Below, in pieces: positions 9,460 to 17,887 of a stretch of DNA of 37,262 nucleotides (its first letter is position 1; the number at the start of each line of letters is the position of its first letter). The stretch is from an uncultured Verrucomicrobiota bacterium (GTDB lineage Bacteria; Verrucomicrobiota; Verrucomicrobiia; Limisphaerales; UBA1319): the NCBI GenBank assembly GCA_903845125.1, contig CAIMWS010000429.1, positions 1-37,262 on the forward strand. Reading direction: 5' to 3'. Position numbers and translations under genes: made by a program. The notes under the pieces were generated by a model that saw nothing but the letters and a program-made list of their open reading frames with translations, was not told the DNA's origin and ran no database searches.

Positions 9460-11523
9460 ATGACGAGTACTGGATTTTGGTTCATTGATCATTTGTGGCT
9501 GGTTCCGCTGCTCCCCTTTTTGGGATTCCTGGTGGTGGGGCTTTTCGTGCAGAAATCCGGGGAACGCCCGGCTTCCAGCCTGGCCATCCTCGCCATTGGC
9601 GCCAGCATGGTGTTGAGTTGGGGTGCCGGCTGGGAATATTTCACCGCCAATTTGGGCCGCACTTTGGTGCCCTTGAAATTTGAGTGGCTGCGGTTTTCGC
9701 CCACGCTGATCGGCAACATGGGCGTGTTGGTGGATAATATATCCGTGCTGTTGATCCTGGTGGTCACCACCATCAGCTTCCTCATCCATGTTTATTCCCA
9801 AGGCTACATGCACGGCGATCCGGGCTATCCCCGGTTTTTCGCCTGCCTGAACCTGTTCACCTTTTCCATGCTCGGTCTGGTGTTGTCCTTCTCCATCCTG
9901 CAGATCTTCATTTTCTGGGAATTGGTGGGCGTGAGTTCGTTTTTGTTGATCGGGTTCTACTGGAACAAACCTTCGGCGGTGGCCGCCTGTAAGAAGGCGT
10001 TCATTGTCACCCGGTTCGCCGACCTCGGCTTCCTGCTGGGCCTGCTCGTCATCGGCTATTACGGGAAGGGTTTCGATTTCATATATCTGACCTCACCGGA
10101 AACGATCAAGAACCTGGAACAAACCCGGCTCCCGTTGCTCGGGGTGAGCGTATTGCCCTTGAGCGCCATCCTCGTTTACGCGGGGGCGGCCGGCAAAAGC
10201 GCGATGTTCCCGCTGCATATCTGGCTGCCGGACGCCATGGAAGGCCCCACGCCGGTTTCGGCCTTGATCCATGCGGCCACCATGGTGGTTGCCGGGGTTT
10301 ACCTGGTGGCCCGGTTGTTCCCCCTGTATGCCGCGACCGAGGCCGGCCTGATGACCGTGATGGTGATTGGCGCCTTCACCTCGTTGTTTGCGGCGGTGAT
10401 TGCCACCACCCAGTTCGATATCAAACGGGTGCTGGCCTTTTCAACCCTTTCGCAGTTGGGATACATGATGCTTTCCCTGGGGGTGGCCACGATGGATAAT
10501 CCTCTGGGCTTCACCGCCAGCATGTTCCACCTGACCACCCATGCCTGCTTCAAAGCCCTGCTGTTCCTGGGCGCCGGCAGCGTGATCCATGCCGTGCATA
10601 GCAATGACATGCGCGACATGGGTGGTTTGCGCCGCCCACTGCCCATCACCCACGCCACTTTCCTGATCGCCTGCCTGGCCATCGCCGGGGTTCCCCCGCT
10701 GTCCGGCTTTTTCTCCAAGGATGAAATCCTGGCGGCGGCCTGGAACGGGGAGCACTACGTGGTATTTGCCGTAGCCATGCTGGTCGCTGGATTGACCGCG
10801 TTTTACATGTTCCGCCTGTATTTCATGACTTTCTGGAGCTATCCGAAGGATATGCACCGTTTTGAGCACGCCCATGAGTCTCCCCTTTCGATGACCTTCC
10901 CGCTGATGGTGCTGGCGGTGCCCTCGGTATTCCTCGGCTTGGTTCCCTTCAGCCACTACGTGAGCATCGGTCAACTGGAACACCATGGCGTGAGCATCGG
11001 TCACCTGGAACACCATGGCATCAATTGGTGGATCGCCGGTCCCGCCTCGGCCATGGGCTTGGCGGGTATCGCCCTGGCGTTTCTCCTCTATTTCCACCCG
11101 AATGGTGTCCCGGGCAAAATCGCTTTCGCTTTTGGCCCGCTGCACAAGCTGGTTTACAACAAGTTCTATGTTGATGAGCTTTACCTGTTTTTCACCAAAA
11201 GCGTCATCTTCCGTTTCATCAGCGCTCCGTTTGCCTGGTTCGACCGCCACCTGGTCGACGGCAGCATGGATTGGATTGCGCAAACCACCCTGCTGGCTGG
11301 TAACAAGGTTCGCAGTTCGGTCACGGGCCGCCTGCAAACTTACCTGTTTTGGAGCATCTCCGGGGCCGTAATTCTGGGGGCCATCGTCTGGCAGATCGGG
11401 GGCACTGTGGGATGGACACTCGCGTTTACCGGGCTGGGGCTGGTGGCCATGATGTTCATCTGGCAATTTGTGTTGCAGCTCCTCAACCGCAGCGAACCTC
11501 TGAAGCGCATCAAACAGGACTGA
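9460..11523 (+). CDS. nuoL: NADH-quinone oxidoreductase subunit L
   Basis: This 687-residue antiporter-like subunit is the distal proton channel, with the long C-terminal lateral helix that spans the membrane arm. The pumping residues are in place: E154 (IFWELVGVSS) in helix 5 and K246 (AGKSAMFPLHIWLPDAMEGP) in helix 7. A 30-bp tandem duplication (10960-11019) repeats VSIGQLEHHG as VSIGHLEHHG in the loop between the last core helices and the lateral helix. GGGG at 9445-9450 lies ahead of the ATG. Spacing to nuoM is four bases. Confidence 0.97.
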   Translation: MTSTGFWFIDHLWLVPLLPFLGFLVVGLFVQKSGERPASSLAILAIGASMVLSWGAGWEYFTANLGRTLVPLKFEWLRFSPTLIGNMGVLVDNISVLLILVVTTISFLIHVYSQGYMHGDPGYPRFFACLNLFTFSMLGLVLSFSILQIFIFWELVGVSSFLLIGFYWNKPSAVAACKKAFIVTRFADLGFLLGLLVIGYYGKGFDFIYLTSPETIKNLEQTRLPLLGVSVLPLSAILVYAGAAGKSAMFPLHIWLPDAMEGPTPVSALIHAATMVVAGVYLVARLFPLYAATEAGLMTVMVIGAFTSLFAAVIATTQFDIKRVLAFSTLSQLGYMMLSLGVATMDNPLGFTASMFHLTTHACFKALLFLGAGSVIHAVHSNDMRDMGGLRRPLPITHATFLIACLAIAGVPPLSGFFSKDEILAAAWNGEHYVVFAVAMLVAGLTAFYMFRLYFMTFWSYPKDMHRFEHAHESPLSMTFPLMVLAVPSVFLGLVPFSHYVSIGQLEHHGVSIGHLEHHGINWWIAGPASAMGLAGIALAFLLYFHPNGVPGKIAFAFGPLHKLVYNKFYVDELYLFFTKSVIFRFISAPFAWFDRHLVDGSMDWIAQTTLLAGNKVRSSVTGRLQTYLFWSISGAVILGAIVWQIGGTVGWTLAFTGLGLVAMMFIWQFVLQLLNRSEPLKRIKQD
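10960..11019 (+). repeat. 30-bp in-frame tandem duplication inside nuoL
   Basis: Unit 1 (10960-10989) and unit 2 (10990-11019) are identical except at one base (A10974 versus C11004), which changes Gln to His. The 30-base length keeps the frame and adds ten residues. The near-identity points to a recent duplication. Confidence 0.95.
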
Positions 11524-11527
11524 TACC

Positions 11528-13030
11528 ATGGGCTTGCTTACCACCATTATTTTGATTCCTTTTCTGGCGGTCATTGTCATTGGCTTGCTGCCGGAAAAGC
11601 AAACCGCCTGGATTAAGCGCACCGCCCTCCTGGCAACGGCGATCAATCTGGGGCTCTCCATTTATCTTTGCCTGGATTACCTGGGTAAAATCGGCTGGTC
11701 GGGCGCGAATCCCAATACCGGCGCCGGTTTGTCGTTAAGCTACGAGGAGCGGTTCACCTGGCTGGGCAAGCTGGGGATCCAATATTACTTGGGCGTGGAC
11801 GGCATTTCGGTCCTGATGATCCTGCTGACGTCGATTGTCATTTTCTGCGGGGTATTCGCTTCGTGGCAGCACGAGCACCGGGTGAAGGAATTTTTCTGCT
11901 TTCTGCTGCTGCTGGTCACCGGTGTGTATGGGGTGTTCGCCGCGCATGATTTCTTCCTGTTCTTCCTCTTTTACGAGGTGGCCGTGCTGCCCATGTATGT
12001 GCTCATCGGGCTGTGGGGGACCGGGCCGAAGGAATACTCGGCGATGAAGCTGACCCTGATGCTCATGGGCGGTTCGGCCCTGATCGTGGTGGGCATCCTG
12101 GTACTCTATTTCCAGGCGGGCAAACATAGCTTCGATTTTTCGGTCATCGCCCAGGCCAAAATCCCCGTCTCCACCCAGATGTGGCTTTTCCCGGTGATGT
12201 TTTTTGGATTCGGCACCCTCGGCGGGCTGTGGCCCTTCCATACCTGGTCGCCGGACGGCCACGCTTCGGCTCCTACCGCGGTCTCCATGCTTCACGCGGG
12301 GGTGTTGATGAAGCTCGGCGGCTACGGTTGCTTGAAGATGATTTATGTGATGCCTGAAGGGGCCAAAATGTGGGGCACCTTCTTTATGATCCTGACCACG
12401 GTGAATATTTTTTACGGCGCCTTGGTGGCCATCCAAAAAACAGATCTGAAATATATCACCGCCTATAGTTCCGTCAGCCATTGCGGCTTGGTACTTTTCG
12501 GTTTGGCCACGCTCAACCAAACGGCCTTCCAAGGGGCGGTGGTGCAGATGTTCGCCCATGGCCTGATGACTGCCCTGTTCTTCGCGCTGATCGGCATGAT
12601 TTACGGCCGGACCCACACCCGCTACATCACCCAAATGGGCGGGTTGCTCAAGGTGATGCCTTACCTCGGGGTTTCTTATATGATCGGCGGCATGGCGGGT
12701 TTAGGCTTGCCGGGCCTGGCTGGGTTCATTGCCGAAATTCAGGTCTTTGTGGGGTCTTTTGCCCTGAACTCGGTGTTCCACCGGATTCTGACCATCCTGG
12801 TCGCGACCAGCGTCGTCACCACGGCCGTCTATATGTTGCGGGCCTTGACGCGCATGCTGTATGGCCCCATCCAGGATGAGCACCATGAGCACCTGACCGA
12901 TGCCAATTTCATGGAGCGCGTGCCGCTGGCGATCCTGATTTTCATGCTGGCCTTCGCGGGCATTTTCCCGGGCTGGATGATCCGCTTGATTGAATACTCT
13001 CTGGCGCCGGTTATGGCGAATTTACAATGA
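11528..13030 (+). CDS. nuoM: NADH-quinone oxidoreductase subunit M, variant lacking the helix-7 lysine
   Basis: This 500-residue antiporter-like subunit is identified by LFYEVAVLPMYVLIGLWG and by WPFHTWSPDGHASAPTAVSM followed by LHAGVLMKLGGYG. The helix-5 glutamate is E150 and the helix-8 lysine is K262. Aligned on the shared P-[FL]-H-x-W motif, the position of the helix-7 pumping lysine (K234 in the E. coli protein) is L231 here: GFGTLGGLWPFHTW against FAVKMPVVPLHGW. NuoL and NuoN in this operon keep their equivalents. The variant may be normal for a clade of NuoM proteins. The gene overlaps nuoN by four bases (ATGA). Confidence 0.95.
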   Translation: MGLLTTIILIPFLAVIVIGLLPEKQTAWIKRTALLATAINLGLSIYLCLDYLGKIGWSGANPNTGAGLSLSYEERFTWLGKLGIQYYLGVDGISVLMILLTSIVIFCGVFASWQHEHRVKEFFCFLLLLVTGVYGVFAAHDFFLFFLFYEVAVLPMYVLIGLWGTGPKEYSAMKLTLMLMGGSALIVVGILVLYFQAGKHSFDFSVIAQAKIPVSTQMWLFPVMFFGFGTLGGLWPFHTWSPDGHASAPTAVSMLHAGVLMKLGGYGCLKMIYVMPEGAKMWGTFFMILTTVNIFYGALVAIQKTDLKYITAYSSVSHCGLVLFGLATLNQTAFQGAVVQMFAHGLMTALFFALIGMIYGRTHTRYITQMGGLLKVMPYLGVSYMIGGMAGLGLPGLAGFIAEIQVFVGSFALNSVFHRILTILVATSVVTTAVYMLRALTRMLYGPIQDEHHEHLTDANFMERVPLAILIFMLAFAGIFPGWMIRLIEYSLAPVMANLQ

Positions 13031-14469
13031 TGACCCAACTTATCACCCTGGCCAACGAACTCGGGCTGACTGCGCTCGCGATTATCGTTTTTTCCATCAG
13101 CCTGCTCTTTCCCAAGAAAGAGGACGGCCGCACCGAGGTGCTGGTGACCAGCCTGGGTTTGCTGGCGCTCCTGGGATTGACCTTCACCAGCTACGCCCCG
13201 GCGAATACCGCCTTTGGCGGAGTCTATCAGGTCAGCCCGGCGGCGGCCTTGTTCAAGCAATTGTTTCTGACCGCGGGTTTGCTGATATCCCTGCTTTCCT
13301 GGCCCGGGAACTCCGTCTCGAGCATTCTGCCCTGCAAGCGGATGGGCGAATACCTGGGGCTGTTGCTGCTCTCCGTGGCGGGTATGTGTTTCCTGGTGTC
13401 CGCCCAGGAATTGACCCTTTTGTATGTAGGGCTTGAACTGGCCACCATCCCCATGATTCTGCTGGTGGCGCTCAACCATAAGGAACTGCGCAGCGCCGAA
13501 GCCGGGATCAAATATGTGCTCTTTTCCGCGCTCTCCTCGGGGTTGCTCCTTTATGGTCTGTCGATCATTTACGGTATGACCGGCAAGTTGTATCTGGCCG
13601 AAATTGCGACCCGCTTGCAGTTCTCGCCGCTCACCGTGTTCAGCCTGGCCCTCGTGATGGCGGGCGTTGGTTTCAAGATCTCCGCCGTGCCGTTCCACCT
13701 ATGGACACCGGATACCTACGAGGGCGCCCCGGTGACGGTCACCGCTTTTCTTTCGGTGGCCTCCAAGGCGGCCGGTTTTGTTCTCTACTACAAAGTCATC
13801 AGCGTGGCCTGTGGCAGCCTGGTCGATTATTGCGTCCAAATGACCGCCATTCTGGCCTGCCTGACCATGACCTTCGGTAACCTCGCTGCCCTGCATCAGA
13901 CCAATTTGAAGCGCTTCCTGGCCTACTCCTCGATTGCCCAGGCCGGCTACCTGCTGATCGGCCTCACTCACCCGGGCGAACTGGGCATGACGGCCGTGCT
14001 GTATTACCTGATGGTTTACCTGTTTTCCAATGTGGCCGCGTTCAGTGTGGTCATCCTGGTGGCGGCCGGCACGGGCAAGGAGGATATGCGTGAATACCTT
14101 GGCCTTTCCGAAACCAATCCCAAACTGGCTCTCGTGATGATGCTGGCCATGTTTTCTCTGGCGGGCATTCCCCCGCTGGCCGGTTTCCTTGGGAAATTTT
14201 ACTTGTTTGCCGCCGCTGCCGAGCGGGGCAGCTATTGGCTGGTGTTCGTCGGCGCGATTAATGCCACCATTTCCCTCTATTATTACCTCATCGTCATCAA
14301 GTGGATGTATCTGCTCAAGCCCCAGGAAGGCCAGGAAAAGATTCAAGCCATCGATATTCCTTGGGCCGGCCAATTGGTGCTGCTCACCACCACGATCGCC
14401 ATGCTTTTGATCGGTATTTTCCCGCAGGTGATCCGCTGGACTGAAGCCGTGGCGGTCGCCAAATTCTAG
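13027..14469 (+). CDS. nuoN: NADH-quinone oxidoreductase subunit N
   Basis: This 480-residue antiporter-like subunit is the third proton channel. E137 (YVGLELATIPM) and K217 (GVGFKISAVPFHLWTPDTYEG) are the expected helix-5 and helix-7 residues, and VASKAAGF supplies the helix-8 lysine. It is the last nuo gene. After its stop there is a 142-base gap containing an imperfect direct repeat and a TTGACA box. I see no clear intrinsic terminator. Confidence 0.96.
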   Translation: MMTQLITLANELGLTALAIIVFSISLLFPKKEDGRTEVLVTSLGLLALLGLTFTSYAPANTAFGGVYQVSPAAALFKQLFLTAGLLISLLSWPGNSVSSILPCKRMGEYLGLLLLSVAGMCFLVSAQELTLLYVGLELATIPMILLVALNHKELRSAEAGIKYVLFSALSSGLLLYGLSIIYGMTGKLYLAEIATRLQFSPLTVFSLALVMAGVGFKISAVPFHLWTPDTYEGAPVTVTAFLSVASKAAGFVLYYKVISVACGSLVDYCVQMTAILACLTMTFGNLAALHQTNLKRFLAYSSIAQAGYLLIGLTHPGELGMTAVLYYLMVYLFSNVAAFSVVILVAAGTGKEDMREYLGLSETNPKLALVMMLAMFSLAGIPPLAGFLGKFYLFAAAAERGSYWLVFVGAINATISLYYYLIVIKWMYLLKPQEGQEKIQAIDIPWAGQLVLLTTTIAMLLIGIFPQVIRWTEAVAVAKF

Positions 14470-14511
14470 GCGGTATTTCCGGCTGCGGATCGCCAGGGGA
14501 GTAAATTCCGG

Positions 14512-14550
14512 CGGGTTGGCCGCATCGACTCCACCGGGTTGGCCGGCATC
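14512..14550 (+). repeat. Imperfect 15/16-bp direct repeat between nuoN and the next gene
   Basis: CGGGTTGGCCGCATC (14512-14526) recurs as CGGGTTGGCCGGCATC (14535-14550), 23 bases apart, or about two helical turns. It lies 25 bases upstream of the TTGACA box, so it could be a paired regulator site or a chance GC-rich repeat. Confidence 0.4.
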
Positions 14551-14574
14551 ACTGCTGCCCATGACCCCGGTTGC

Positions 14575-14603
14575 TTGACACACTGGCGGACGCATGGTCT
14601 CAT
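14575..14603 (+). promoter_or_regulatory. Candidate sigma-70 promoter for the transglutaminase-like gene
   Basis: A perfect -35 box TTGACA (14575-14580) is followed after 17 bases by TCTCAT (14598-14603), which matches four of six positions of the -10 consensus. The predicted start point, about 14610, falls almost on the ATG at 14612. If real, the transcript would be leaderless. Confidence 0.4.
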
Positions 14604-14611
14604 CCGGGGCG

Positions 14612-16351
14612 ATGCGATTGCTCAACTCAGTTTGGTGGCAGAGCCTGGCCCTCTGGGTGGGCGCCGGTCTCCAATTATCGGCGGCCACGGCCTTCGATTC
14701 CCTCGCTTTTCCTCCGGCTCCGGGAAATGGACCGCAAGTCACGCTCCCGGAACACCCCGACCTCAACTGGTCACGGGTTGAGTTCAAACCCGCGCTGACC
14801 AATAATTTTCCGGAACAGCTTAAACCGCTCCGGGTTTTGAGCCTGCCCGCCGGCCAATTAACGGGCTTGGTACTTGACGCCGGCCAGTTCTGGGTGGCCT
14901 GTGCTGAGCAGCGAAAAATCTATTGCCTGCGGGTGGACAGCGGTGAAGTCGCCAGTTCCTTTGCCATTACGGCTGAGCGGCCGGCCGGCCTTTGCCAGGA
15001 TGGCCAAACTTTGTGGCTGGCGGATGCCCAGGGCCGGACCCTTTGTCGCCTGGATCGCTCAGGGCAAAAGCTCAAGGAATTTGCGGTTCCGTTTGTGCCC
15101 GCTGCCTTGTGGCGCAGCCGGGATGTCCTGTTGGTGGTCGATTGGGACCAGGGGTTGCTGCATCGGCTGGATCCCGAGACCGGGCATTTAATGGGGTCTG
15201 AACCGGCGCCTGATGACCATCTTTCCGGCTTGGCTGACGCGGGGGATTATTTCTGGTTTGCCCGTGCCGGGGAATTGATCCGGTTCGACCGGGATCGGGG
15301 CCTGCCGGTTTGCGGATTCAACGCTGCCATAGGCGATGGCGGACGTTGTGCGGTCACGGGTTTGGCCATCCACGGTGGCACGCTATGGATGCTGAACCAG
15401 GCCAGCAACCAATTGGTACAGATTGCGATGCCTGCTTCGGGAGCCTGGATTGGCGGCCAGGGGCGGGTGCGGGAGGCCGGATTTGAAATGACCTACCGCA
15501 ATACCTCCGGGCAAGCGGCGGCCAGCCTGGTGGTGCTGCAGCATATCCCGTTTCTGGAAATGCCCGGGCAGCGTTACCTGGCACTGAGGATCCAGCCCGA
15601 ACCCCGGGCGCTGTTCCGGGATGATCTGGGCAATGTGGTGGCAATGCTCGATTTTGGTGGGTTGCCCGCCGGGCAGAGTGTGAGGTGCGAAATTGCCACC
15701 ACCATGTGGGTGGCTGACCGGCGCCTGGTGGTGGATCCCCGCCGCCTGGGTGGCGCTTTTTCGCCCGCCCAGCAGGCGTATGCGCTGCCGTTCCACCCCA
15801 TTGCCGGGGAACAGAGCGCCGAGGTTAAGGCTTTTATCGGGAGGGCGGTGGGGGGCGAAACCAATGCCTACTGGCGGGTGCGCCTGGCCCATGACGCCCT
15901 CTGTCGCGCCATTTACTATCGCGAGCCGGTGGATGAATCGGTTCCCGGGGTGCTCCGCCAGGGCTATGGGGTCTGCCGTAATTACTCGGCCGCCATGGAG
16001 AGCTTTGGGCGCTTGCTGGGAGTGCCGGTCCTCAACGCCTGGGCTCCCCGCCACGAAACCTGCATGCTGATGCTGCCCGGGCTGGGGCCGAGCATCATGG
16101 AGGTCACCGCCAATGACAGCGGCCCCGATCCTGCCACCTCCTGGCGCCGGAGCCGGTGGTTCCTGGGTACCTCGGCCGGAGAGATCACGACCGGGGTGCG
16201 CGGCTATGCCATGCACAGCCCGTTGCGTTTGGAGGGCGCCCTATGGCAGTATCACTGGCATTATTGGCTGCCCGCCGCTGTCCCTGGCATCCGCCACGAA
16301 GGATGGTGGACCCAGACCGATCCCGGCACCGGCAAAAAACGGCGTTTATAA
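14612..16351 (+). CDS. Secreted beta-propeller / transglutaminase-like protein
   Basis: This roughly 579-residue protein has an N-terminal signal sequence (MRLLNSVWWQSLALWVGAGL, then SAATA). An upstream in-frame ATG at 14594 exists, but the 14612 start gives the better signal peptide. Residues about 60-270 show repeated short strands of the NHL/YncE propeller type, such as LWLADAQGRTLCRLDRSGQ and DYFWFARAGELIRFDRDRG. The C-terminal part carries the transglutaminase/cysteine-protease-like core: QGYGVCRNYSAAMESFGRLL with C455 as likely nucleophile, and PRHETCMLML with H481 as likely base; an Asp in VTAND may complete a triad. Substrate unknown. The stop is two bases before the SIS gene, so they may be co-transcribed. 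Confidence 0.75.
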   Translation: MRLLNSVWWQSLALWVGAGLQLSAATAFDSLAFPPAPGNGPQVTLPEHPDLNWSRVEFKPALTNNFPEQLKPLRVLSLPAGQLTGLVLDAGQFWVACAEQRKIYCLRVDSGEVASSFAITAERPAGLCQDGQTLWLADAQGRTLCRLDRSGQKLKEFAVPFVPAALWRSRDVLLVVDWDQGLLHRLDPETGHLMGSEPAPDDHLSGLADAGDYFWFARAGELIRFDRDRGLPVCGFNAAIGDGGRCAVTGLAIHGGTLWMLNQASNQLVQIAMPASGAWIGGQGRVREAGFEMTYRNTSGQAAASLVVLQHIPFLEMPGQRYLALRIQPEPRALFRDDLGNVVAMLDFGGLPAGQSVRCEIATTMWVADRRLVVDPRRLGGAFSPAQQAYALPFHPIAGEQSAEVKAFIGRAVGGETNAYWRVRLAHDALCRAIYYREPVDESVPGVLRQGYGVCRNYSAAMESFGRLLGVPVLNAWAPRHETCMLMLPGLGPSIMEVTANDSGPDPATSWRRSRWFLGTSAGEITTGVRGYAMHSPLRLEGALWQYHWHYWLPAAVPGIRHEGWWTQTDPGTGKKRRL

Positions 16352-16353
16352 TC

Positions 16354-16992
16354 ATGAACACTTCTCATTCCCAATCCACCGGCGAGCCTGATATCCCTGC
16401 CGGGCACCAGGTCTTGATCAGCCGTTTCCTCGGCCAGTCGGTAGATTTATTGCATAAACTGGAGCCTGTGGCCTTGGCGCGGGCGGCGGATCTCCTGCTG
16501 GATTGCCAGCGCCGCGGGGGCCGGGTTTTCACCATGGGCAATGGCGGATCGGCCTCCACCGCCCAACACTTTGCCTGTGATCTCGCCAAGTTCGCCATTC
16601 CCCCCGGCCAGCGGCCGCTCGATGCCCGCTGCCTCACCGACAACGTCAGCCTCTACACGGCCTGGGCCAATGACGCCGATCGGGCGGAGGTGTTTGCGAA
16701 CCTGCTACGCGGGTTGCTCCAGCCGGGAGACGTGGTGATCGCGTGCTCGGTGCATGGCGGGAAAGGTTTTTCGACGGATCTCGTCCGGGCGGTGCAGTTT
16801 GCCAATCAGGCTGGTGCCAGCACGATCAGCCTGGTGGGCTTCGACGGGGGCGCCTTGCACCGGGAATCGACGGTGTCCATCCTGGTGCCGGTGAATTCAA
16901 CCCCGCAGGTGGAAGCCATCCACCTGGTCGTGGAACACCTCCTGATGGCCCTGATCAGGCAGGCTTTGGGAGGTTCTCTGGATGAAGGTTGA
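16354..16992 (+). CDS. SIS-domain sugar-phosphate isomerase, GmhA-like
   Basis: This 212-residue protein belongs to the SIS family, which binds phosphosugars. FTMGNGGSASTAQHFACDLAKF (from about residue 61) is the phosphoheptose isomerase (GmhA/DiaA)-type signature, and IACSVHGGKGFSTDLVRAVQ is the second phosphate loop in the form seen in SIS proteins of non-enteric bacteria. ATG 16354 lies two bases after the previous stop; the in-frame upstream extension overlaps that gene and is not family-like. Two PfkB-type kinases follow with overlaps, so a route of isomerisation plus phosphorylation of a heptose-like or other sugar is plausible. The exact substrate cannot be read from the sequence. Confidence 0.85.
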   Translation: MNTSHSQSTGEPDIPAGHQVLISRFLGQSVDLLHKLEPVALARAADLLLDCQRRGGRVFTMGNGGSASTAQHFACDLAKFAIPPGQRPLDARCLTDNVSLYTAWANDADRAEVFANLLRGLLQPGDVVIACSVHGGKGFSTDLVRAVQFANQAGASTISLVGFDGGALHRESTVSILVPVNSTPQVEAIHLVVEHLLMALIRQALGGSLDEG

Positions 16993-17887
16993 GGTCCTGT
17001 GCGTGGGGCATGCCACCTGGGATCTGGCCATGCAAATGGATGGATTCCCGGCGGAGAATTCCAAGGTTCAGACGGAGGCGCTGGTGGAATCCGGCGGCGG
17101 GCCGGCCGCCAATGCCGCCTGGTTGCTGGGCCGGTGGGGAGTGCCGGTGGCCATGGCGGGAGTGGTGGGCCAGGATGACTACGGGCAGCGGATATTGGAG
17201 GAATTCCAGGCGGCCGGAGTGGATTGCCGGCTGCTGGAGGCAAGGCCTGGATTTTCCACCCCGGTATCCTTCATCCTGGCCAACCGGGCCAATGGCAGCC
17301 GCACCGTCATCAATCGGAAAATGCCCGGCGCGCCATGGGCCTTGGCGGCGGCTGAACTAGTGCCTTGCGCCCCCCGCATCCTGTTGTTCGATGGCCACGA
17401 AATGTCCGCTTCACTCGCGGCCATGGCTGCTTTCCCCACGGCACTCAAGGTTCTGGACGCCGGCTCGTTACGCGAGGGAACCCGGACCCTGGCCAGCCAG
17501 GTGGATTATCTGGTCTGTTCAGAGCGGTTCGCCACCCAGATCCTGGGTGGGGAGATTGGCCGGGCCAATTGGAAAACCGAGGTGGCCTGCCTGCGCGAAA
17601 GGAACGGCAAAACGGCGGTCATCACCTTGGGCGAACGGGGATTGGTGTTTGACGATGGCCACCACCAGGGTTGGCTGGAGGCTTTGCCGGTGCGCGCGGT
17701 GGATACCACGGCGGCAGGCGATTTATTCCATGGTGCGTTCGTCTATGGGCTGCTCCAGGGCTGGGAACTGGATGAAGTCCTGCGCCTCGCCAATACTGCC
17801 GCCGGTTTATCGGTGCAACGTCCGGGCGGTCGCCCCTCGGCGCCCGCGTTGGTTGAGGTGCTCGATTATTTGAAAAGCCATGCCTGA
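16982..17887 (+). CDS. PfkB-family carbohydrate kinase (first copy)
   Basis: This 301-residue ribokinase-like enzyme should transfer phosphate from ATP to a sugar or nucleoside. The N-terminal strand-turn VLCVGHATWDL, the sugar-binding glycines ESGGGPAANAA (residues 37-46) and the second PfkB signature DTTAAGDLFHGAF (D241 to F253, with catalytic D247 in the anion-hole turn) are all present. It overlaps the SIS gene by 11 bases and the next kinase by 8, indicating translational coupling. The two kinases are only distantly similar, so they probably use different substrates. Confidence 0.9.
   Translation: MKVEVLCVGHATWDLAMQMDGFPAENSKVQTEALVESGGGPAANAAWLLGRWGVPVAMAGVVGQDDYGQRILEEFQAAGVDCRLLEARPGFSTPVSFILANRANGSRTVINRKMPGAPWALAAAELVPCAPRILLFDGHEMSASLAAMAAFPTALKVLDAGSLREGTRTLASQVDYLVCSERFATQILGGEIGRANWKTEVACLRERNGKTAVITLGERGLVFDDGHHQGWLEALPVRAVDTTAAGDLFHGAFVYGLLQGWELDEVLRLANTAAGLSVQRPGGRPSAPALVEVLDYLKSHA

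Noticed and set aside
10441..11661. 406-codon minus-strand frame opposite nuoL
   Set aside because: It is antisense to a conserved complex I subunit, and its translation is His/Gln/Gly-rich with no family similarity.
16156..16353. Upstream extension of the SIS protein to 16156
   Set aside because: It overlaps 196 bases of the transglutaminase-like gene, is not SIS-like, and the ATG at 16354 fits both the family start and the previous stop.
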